Below the pieces are notes generated by a model, which saw only the letters and a list, made by a program, of their open reading frames with translations, was not told where the DNA came from and did not search any database. From Strongylocentrotus droebachiensis (Eukaryota > Echinodermata > Echinoidea > Camarodonta > Strongylocentrotidae): DNA of 64,000 nt. Where the stretch lies: the NCBI GenBank assembly GCA_035222895.1, contig JAVYIG010000060.1:806001-870000 (forward strand). Direction: 5' to 3'. The position numbers and the translations under genes are program-made. This document shows, one piece after another, positions 56,969 through 64,000 of the stretch (within the stretch, counting starts at the first letter, position 1; each line of letters begins with the position of its first letter).

Positions 56969-58583
56969 TAAACATTCATTACATTTTCCGGTTTATTTCA
57001 GATTTTCGCCATTATGTATTCTATTTTTCTGCTATAATACAGATGAGCTTATTACAAGACTTGGATTGCAGTTATTTGTTTTAGAGATAAGCTGATATAT
57101 GTTTAACTTAATTCAAGTGTTTTTTTTCATAATGCAGGTGTTGTTATCGGAGATAAAAACAGTTTCAAAGGTTAACGATTCGTATTTTATAGATAATTAT
57201 ATTTATAAATACTCCAAAGGACCTCTATCTTATAACGATAACAATGGCAATAATGTCCATGATACACACTGTATTGAACAATGTGTCGTCAATAAAAGTA
57301 CTACAACATATATGACTCCAATGCCCTTGTGGCACAATTTATTGGAATTATCTTTATAAGTATTTATTATATTGTTTCTTCATGTTTTTTGTTCGTGTAT
57401 TATGTCAGTGACTTTCCATGGTAGGCCTACATGTAATACTTTGGCAAGTAAAGCACATCATCCTGGAAAAACACATTTTAGTGCAGCGGCTTAGCAAGAA
57501 AATTGTGCACTTTTTGATAAAAGCATGAAACTTCTAGCATAGTTAGCTTTCACCATAAGATTTATTTTCAGATGTGGAGGGAAATGAGATTTGACCTCTG
57601 ATGACCCTGAGAGGTCAAATTCAAAATGGCCGCCAGTCCGCATGGTCTAATGTACAAACACGCTTAGTTTTTTAACCATATAGTCCAGAAACACATTTAA
57701 GGTGTCATTTCCAACTAAATTGGGGATGCCAATTCATTTAGTAATACTTTTGAGATCGCCAGAATTCAGGGTTTTGCATTAAGGTCAAGGTCAAGGTCAA
57801 AATTGAGTTTTGAATTTTAACAACAACAACAAAATCCCATTTATTTGTCATTTGTTTACCCCTATGATCTCAATTTTTTTTAAGAGTGGTTCCCCTGCAG
57901 ACCATTAGATTCATTTTCAGATGTGGAGGGAAGTCAGATTTGACCTCTGATGACCCTGAAAGGTCAAATCCAAAATGGCCGCCAGTCCGCATGGTCTAAT
58001 GTACAAACGCGGTAACTTTTGAACCAAATAGTCCAGAAAAACGTTTGAGGTGTCATTTCCAACTAAATTGGGGATGCCAATTAATTTGGTAATATTTTTG
58101 AGATCGCCAGAACTCAGGGATTTGCAATAAGGTCAAGTTCAAGATCATATTAGGCCAACAAAAGTAATGTTTTCTTTTTTTAAATAAACTTTGCCTCTAT
58201 TTTGACACTTAAGGGGTCATATTCTATAGAGCTGCTTATCGACCGGTTCTGTGCTTACGTATGAGTTTCTACTTCATAGCACTGCTAACCGTAAGCACAC
58301 GAAAATGCATGAACCTTACGCTGCTTATATACTGGACGAAAATTAATTTTGTAGCAATGCAAATCCATTGTGAACGCACAAGGTGGACGCCTTGTTTTCT
58401 TGCTAACCAAATTTGTCTGCTACAGTTATAGCACGAACATTTGATTACCGGTAAGCAGCTTTAAGACATTGGGCCCAGAAGACCAAAAAAGCTATTCCAA
58501 ATACGAACTAAAACCTGTTCATTACCCCATGAATTTAGCACTATCCACAACTTATGAATTATCCTAATGGTAACGATCAAAAT

Positions 58584-60110
58584 CTAACAGTCTCCAGAAC
58601 AAGAGCACAGTTCAGTGCATCCTTTCTTGCAGCGACAGTGGATTATTCATGGCACAATTTTGATGCTTCCGGGAGAGTGATCCAAAGAGGCTGCCACCCA
58701 GTTGTTTCGTTTGTCCAGCCCAAGTCAGATGGGTCTGGCATCTCTAGATTCTTGGCCAATATCTGGTTCCAACAATTGGCCTGGTAGCAAGTGCGCTTGA
58801 TGTGCTGCTTGAGTGCTGTTTGGGTTGGAGGAAAGTTCTCCAGGTTTCTAGACTTCTGTGCGAAGAGCTGTTTCCTGGCATCATTCACTACCATGCTCTC
58901 ACTGGTTCGGTCGTATCAGCACCACAAATCGCTCTGGCAGTAACATTGATCCTTCACCGACCTCCCTAGGCATGCACAGGAGTTCACTGAAGGAATCATT
59001 CACTTCTGGGAAAGACTTCTAAGTTTTTCCTCTGGATGCAGAAACAGTCTGACACCCGGTGAACGCATGGAAGATTGGGAGAGTCATACATTGTGTCGGA
59101 CTCATGGTGGCAACCATCATGTTTTTGTGAAAAGCTATGTACCGAAAGCTTGATCTGACACCAAAAGCGATCCACAGCATCAGGAGCTGTCTTGCTGAAT
59201 GAAGCCACAGCCAGTTCAACCGCATCAGTACCACCAGTACGTATGGTTACCCTTTTACACCCATGGGGCAAGGCCTGCCAAGTGTGACTCAGCAGGAGAG
59301 CAGAGTACTCCACTTCCATCTGTTGCATATTATACAGTTCCTTGCCCTGTGGTAGAGGAAGATGAACGACATGACATGAAATCCAACAATTCGGGTTTGT
59401 TCTCATTGACTCGAAAGAAGTCCTTCCAGCTTTCTGGCAGCACAGTAGAAAGAGCCACCCTTTTCCTGGTGCCCTTTCCTGCCTTATTGAGGCTTTCAGG
59501 CTAGCAGGTAAGTATACACCCTAGCCAAGGTCGATGCGGATGCTTTTCTCGAGTTGAGCAAAGATGTATGGGGCAAACACTCTTTCTCCATACTCTTGAA
59601 ATGTTCTTGATGTTCCAGGATTGAGCATTTGAACCGCAGCTTCACCATCAATAATTATTGCTTGGGCCACAGGTGCACTATTGTTTTCGAGCAGATTTGA
59701 TTCCAGGCAGCGAAGTAGATCTGCATTAACTCCAAACCGCATTTTCCTCCAGTTAACAAAGCTGGCGGGGCTGCCTGGTTTTCATGAGAGAAGAAATTGT
59801 ACATATCTCCATCCCTTGTCTGACACGAGATGTACATCCTCAAAAAGAGACCACAGTCCCTCTTAAGTGCTGCAAGCTGTGCCTACTGTTTTAACATAAC
59901 CTTCGCCGGCTGCCGACTGAAAAATGGCAACTACTATGAAGTGTTTGTGTGACAGGTGTCGTACATTGCCAATGACTAGTAGGTCTTGACTTTGTTCTAG
60001 AAATGGATTCCCCATCTCTTTCAGTACTGTCAGAAGTTCCCATCCCTCAAGAATGCTGCCTGCACTCCAGGTTGCTGGTCATCGTGATGTTGTCTAGTGT
60101 TAGCAGAACT
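58584..60110 (-). pseudogene. HAFTGC-family protein, decayed
   Basis: The order on the minus strand is LKRDCGLFLRMYISCQTRDG, an IIIDGEAAVQMLNPGTSRTF block, YLPASLKASI, RVALSTVLPESWKDFFRVNE, VTIRTGGTDAVELAVASF, IFHAFTGCQTVSASRGKT, FPPTQTALKQHIKRTCYQAN, WQPLWITLPEASKLCHE and a Cys-rich end HCRCKKGCTELCSCSGDC before TAG. These blocks match a family with many copies in cnidarian and other invertebrate genomes, known to me only as uncharacterised. One stop (near 59524) and several frameshifts break it. Confidence 0.7.
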
Positions 60111-60271
60111 GTTATTTTGCTTTATGGGCCTGTTCCTCAAACTCTGTAGTGATCCTTTAAATTACTTAGCACCAAATAAAACACAAAGTAACTTAAAAAA
60201 CATCTTACCAGTATTATTGAGCAGTAATGAAAAGGAACAGTTTTCCTGACTTGAATTGAGTTTTTTGCCGT

Positions 60272-60487
60272 AATCTCTTTAAAAAAAAAAAGAGTGAATT
60301 TTCACTATATTTTCATTTTCTTGGGAGTGACATCCGTGATCACTTGTTTAGGAGTGAAAATCGATTGATTTTAGAGTGCTCTCTAGAAGAAAAGAGTGAA
60401 TGTTCACTCTATTTTCACTAATTTTTCACTCTCCAGAGGAGCAACGTCCGTGATTTTGAAAATTCACTCTTTTTTTTTAAAGAGAGT
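60272..60487. repeat. MITE nested in the 4.3-kb element
   Basis: The ends CTCTTTAAAAAAAAAAAGAG and its near-inverse enclose AGTGAATTTTCACT-rich arms and ATCCGTGATCAC. It is about 215 bp, non-coding and self-complementary. Confidence 0.65.
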
Positions 60488-61771
60488 ATACTGCCTAGCT
60501 GCCCACTGACCATGCTATGCATATGGTCAGTTACAAGACAAATGGTTTGGTGCTATAATTAGTGAAATTAACTAACTGATAGGGATTACGATGGAGACTA
60601 TGCAGGGGAACCACTCCTACAGAAATTTGAGAACATTATATAGGGGGACAAATAAATGGAAAAACTGTATGTAACCATTCAAAACTTGGTATTTTTTTGT
60701 CAATTTTGACCTTGACCTTGACTTAATGCAAAGCCCTAAGTTCTGGCGTACTCAAAAGTATTCACAAATGAATTGGCATCCCCAAGTTAGTTTGAAATGT
60801 CACCTAAAACGTTTTTCTGGACTATTTGGTTCAAGAGTTATGCGTGTTTGTACAATAATTATTATTAGACCATGCGGACTGGCGGCCATATTTTATTTGA
60901 CCTCTCAGGGTCATCAGAGGTCAAATCAAAATGTTAAATAAACTAACTGAAAGGGATTAAGGTGGGGGAATATGAAGGGGGACCATTCCTAAAGAAATTT
61001 GAGAACACAGGGGAGAAAAAATGACAAATAAATGGGAAAACGTTTTGTAACCATTCAAAACTTGCTATTTTTTAGTCAATTTCGACCTTGACCTTGACCT
61101 AAATGCAACAGCCTGAGTTCTGGCGATCTCAAAAGTATTACCAAATGAATTGGCATCCCCAATTTAGTTGGAAATGACACCTTAAAGGTTTTTCTGGACT
61201 ATTTGGTTCAAAAGTTACTGCGTTTGTACATTAGACCATGCGAACTGGCGGCCATTTTGGATTTGACCTTTCAGGGTCATCACAGGTCAAAACAAAATGT
61301 GAAATAAACTACCTGAAAAGGATTAAGGTGGAGGACTATGCAGGGGAACCATTCCTAAAGAAATTTGAGAACAAATGACAAATCTCATTTGTAACCATTC
61401 AAAACTTGCTATTTTAAGTCAATTTTGACCTTGACCTTAATGCAAAACCCTGAGTTCAGGCGATCTCAAAAGTATTACCAAATGAATTGGCATCCCCAAG
61501 TTAGTTGGAAATGACACCTTAAACGTTTTTCTGGACTATTTGGTTCAAAAGTTAAGCGTGTTTGTACATTAGACCATACGGACTAGCGGCCATTTTGGAT
61601 TTGACCTCTCAGGGTCATCAGAGGTCAAATCTGACTTCCCTCCACATCTGAAAATAAATCTTATGGTCTAAACTAACTATGCTAGAAGTTTCATGCTTTT
61701 ATCAAAAAGTGCACAATTCTCGTTATATGGGGAGCTAATCCGCTGTACTATTTTAAACAGTTCTGTATTAA

Positions 61772-62300
61772 GATACTATGTCCTTTTTGCAGCCAACATC
61801 AAATTATGTAGAACTTTGCAGGAATTATGAATATGTCATGTATGTCCTATCTGTAAAATGTAAACGTTAGCAGTATCTTAATATTCAAATTATGCAAGGA
61901 AACCCGTTTACTTGCTAGACTTCTCTGCCAGACACTATTGAGTGACTGACTGGCTTTTTTTCTTCCTTGCTAATAACAAACATAACATGTGCTGTAAAGG
62001 GTACATGAGCATTTGTCTACATCAATAACCCATTTATTGTAATGGCCAAAATTAAACTGATTGAATCTTTGGGCAGCAACAAACTGACGACCATTCGGTA
62101 CAATGGTCTGAAAATCAGACTATTACTTACTGGCTCTATAGCTCTTAAGTCGATTCTACAACTAATAGTCGTTTTTTCCCCAATTAAGGACATGTTCAAG
62201 CCCTCATTTTTTAGGGAAGTTCTAAATTAGTATTATCTTTCAAATGCCGTTGGAATTTAACCTTTTCATGTTGGGGGCCTACAAATGGGACATAGTACCT
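61772..62300. mobile_element. TTAA-flanked MITE with AGGTACTATGTCC ends, copy 2
   Basis: TTAA at 61768-61771 and 62301-62304 flank the element. The left end has lost one A (GATACTATGTCC) and the right end is intact. It is an inverted copy of 38189-38712. Confidence 0.85.
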
Positions 62301-62304
62301 TTAA

Positions 62305-62699
62305 AAGGCTTTTCCAGCGGAATGCTCTTTTTCATACAACGCATTGGAAAATGTCAGCAACGATAAACATCATCGGGCGAAAGAGGTCGCTAATTACTTC
62401 TTTCATCTGTACCAACACAGACGGACGACACATTAACGATTTTAGGATATGAACACTGCGATAATTTGTTTTAAAAAAAGTATTAATCTCCAGTGATCCG
62501 CCCCCACTCATCTCACCCCCCCCCCCCCCCATCCCCGCTCTTCCTTCCCATTCCTCTCTCTCTGACCCGATCCTCCCTTTCTCTGTTTTATCCATCTCTC
62601 TCTCTCTCTCTCTCTCTCATTCGCTCTCTCGTATCTAGCCCCATTCTTTATGTTCCTTTCTATCTCTGTCTGTCGCTATCTATATATATATACGTATAG
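62305..62699. other. Presumed intron with simple repeats
   Basis: A poly-C run (62518-62530), a CT microsatellite (62590-62620) and a TATATA run lead into the acceptor ACGTATAG at 62699. No gene is seen. Confidence 0.6.
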
Positions 62700-64000
62700 A
62701 TGCTGCTCCAGAGCATGGACCCGTAGCTGAGTCTACCTTCCGTAAGCTGTGGAGCGACCTCCTTTCTTATGTGGTTGTTGCCAAGCCGTCCACTGATCTC
62801 TGCTGGACATGTCAGCAGAACAACAACCTTATTACCAGACAGGTGTGTGTTGGCTAAATACTGATTGTTTTTAATTTCATTTTGTTTTACGCTGCTGCCC
62901 CCAATGGTGCTAAAGTATTTTCACGTAGAGTTATAATATAAGTAGCTATTGATGTACCAAGCATAATCAATATTATTATTTGGATCCTTAGGAAAACGTT
63001 GCAAAGCTCTGTCCAAATTTCAAGTGTTTTAATGAAATGAAATTTGCTACAATACATTTACTCTTTTCTTCTTCCAAGTCAACCAACTTTTACTTTATTG
63101 TGAGCTGGTGTTTTCCATTTGAGAATGATCTACTATTGTAGTGTAACAACAAATATTTAATTTGTAAAGAAAAATAGTAAATTGGAAAATTTGACTAATC
63201 AGGAGATTTTTGTTTTGTTTTGCTTTTTCCCTCATGTCTGCAGGTCAATGTTCCTGATGAAGAGAAGACAGAGGCACTCAGGAGGCAGGAGGAGCATCTT
63301 CTGGGGGCCCAGAGAGAGCGGGATGCCTACAGGACAGCCTGTCAAGCCTCAAAGGCAGTCGCGAGAGAGCTCTCCATCAAGAAGCTAGGGAAGAATGCTG
63401 CGAACTCCAAGCCCGTAGTTTTTCATTACAGCTTCGACTTTGCACAGCAGGTGCATTATCCAGCTGACCCCCAACAACCTGGCCCTTCGTATTTCCGTAC
63501 ACAAAGAAAGTGCCACATCTTTGGCATGGCTGCAGAGGGTCTGCCTGCTCAAGTAAATTACCTGGCAGATGAGGGCGTCAGCTGTGGTAAAGGAGCCAAT
63601 GTTGTTGTAAGCTACATCCACCATTTTCTGGAAAACTACGGGATTGGAGAACAACATGTCCACTTCAATGCTGATAACTGTGCTGGACAGAATAAGAATA
63701 ACACCATGCTCCAATATCTTTGTTGGCGAGTGGAGAGTAATCTCCACAAATCAGTCTCAATTTCATTTCTGCCAGTGGGACATACTAAATTCGCCCCTGA
63801 CTGGTGCTTTGGCCTCCTCAAACAAAGGTACCGCAAGACCAAAGTCTCCTGCCTCCAGGACATAGTTAATGTTGTAGATTCTTCTACTGTGTCAGGGGTC
63901 AATATTCCACAGCTCGTTGGAAATGAGAAGGGGGATGTGTTTGTGAAGGTGTACGACTGGTCCAACCATCTTGGCAAACACTTCAAACGATTTCCTCGTA
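62700..64000 (+). CDS. Uncharacterised DNCAGQNKN-motif protein (DUF7869-like), two exons, 3' end outside the window
   Basis: Exons 62700-62842 and 63244-64000 join at CAG|GTGTGT and CTGCAG|GTC in phase 0. Exon 1 gives FRKLWSDLLSYVVVAKPSTD and LCWTCQQN. Exon 2 stays open for 252 codons to the window end: a charged helix, then VFHYSFDFAQQVHYPADP, FNADNCAGQNKNNTMLQYLC and LPVGHTKFAPDWCFGLLKQR, IPQLVGNEKGDV. I know these motifs from a large invertebrate and fish family, I believe named DUF7869, without assigned function. Conserved Asp residues (SFDFA, NADNC, FAPDW) could form a DDE/RNase H-like centre, which is inference. No stop or shift is seen. Confidence 0.75.

Larger units (their letters stand above)
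57484..61745. mobile_element. 4.3-kb element with long complex inverted repeats
   Basis: Left arm (57484-58150) and right arm (about 60690-61745) are inverted copies: GCACTTTTTGATAAAAGCAT, CTTCTAGCATAGTTAG and AAGATTTATTTTCAGATGTG mirror the right end. The arms contain 2 (left) and 3 (right) copies of a roughly 330-bp unit with GGTCAAATCCAAAATGGCCG and TTGGGGATGCCAATT. Between them lies a decayed protein of the HAFTGC family on the minus strand. No familiar transposase is present. The superfamily is unknown. Confidence 0.75.

Noticed and set aside
63385-63986. Minus-strand ORFs of 120 and 116 aa
   Set aside because: Antisense shadows of the plus-strand exon 63244-64000, which has family motifs and clean splicing.

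Overview
The window looks like a piece of an AT-rich metazoan nuclear genome. Exons are small and bounded by GT/AG splice sites, introns are kilobases long, there is no operon structure, and transposable elements are very dense. The element mix (an Ngaro retrotransposon with an SGNH hydrolase, a Penelope-like element, CR1/jockey-type LINEs, many TTAA-flanked and hAT-like MITEs) together with Death-ZU5 and arfaptin genes suggests a marine invertebrate. An echinoderm is my best guess, but the sequence alone does not prove it.

Host genes. Positions 25-10701 on the minus strand hold five phase-compatible exons of a Death-ZU5-UPA-like adaptor, ending in a stop at 25-27. Positions 15955-19124 on the minus strand hold four exons of an arfaptin (BAR/AH-domain) protein, with a 34-nt microexon at 22556-22589 and a possible alternative first coding exon at 25265-25330. 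Further upstream, exons at 26004-26275, 40467-40778, 46164-46215 and perhaps 47281-47334 splice in a consistent frame and can join the arfaptin exons through the microexon. They encode an N-terminal region I do not recognise. A broken P-loop GTPase exon lies at 49090-49366 on the plus strand. At the right edge (62700-64000, plus) two clean exons encode an intact, window-truncated member of a large uncharacterised family with a DNCAGQNKN motif.

Mobile DNA. A complete Ngaro element (28292-36738, plus) shows the A1...B1-A2-B2 split direct repeats and decayed gag, RT-RNase H, tyrosine recombinase and SGNH hydrolase regions. It sits in the intron between two host exons. A 5'-truncated LINE with an intact 650-aa RT ORF lies at 49772-52240 (minus), and a Penelope-like RT plus GIY-YIG element at 54232-55868 (plus). 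LINE fragments occur at 6.8, 14.6, 22.8 and 25.4 kb. A 4.3-kb element with long complex inverted repeats at 57484-61745 carries a decayed protein of the HAFTGC family. A 1.5-kb element at 23296-24800 begins and ends with CACAGTG, the same heptamer as V(D)J recombination signals, and has a 5-bp target duplication, which suggests Transib/RAG-like mobilisation. More than a dozen MITEs, some nested, and several pairs of inverted minisatellites fill the introns.

The points most worth follow-up are the CACAGTG element, the long-TIR element with its HAFTGC protein, the DNCAGQNKN gene at the right edge, the Ngaro element whose repeats look young while its ORFs are broken, and the possible fusion of unknown N-terminal exons to arfaptin.
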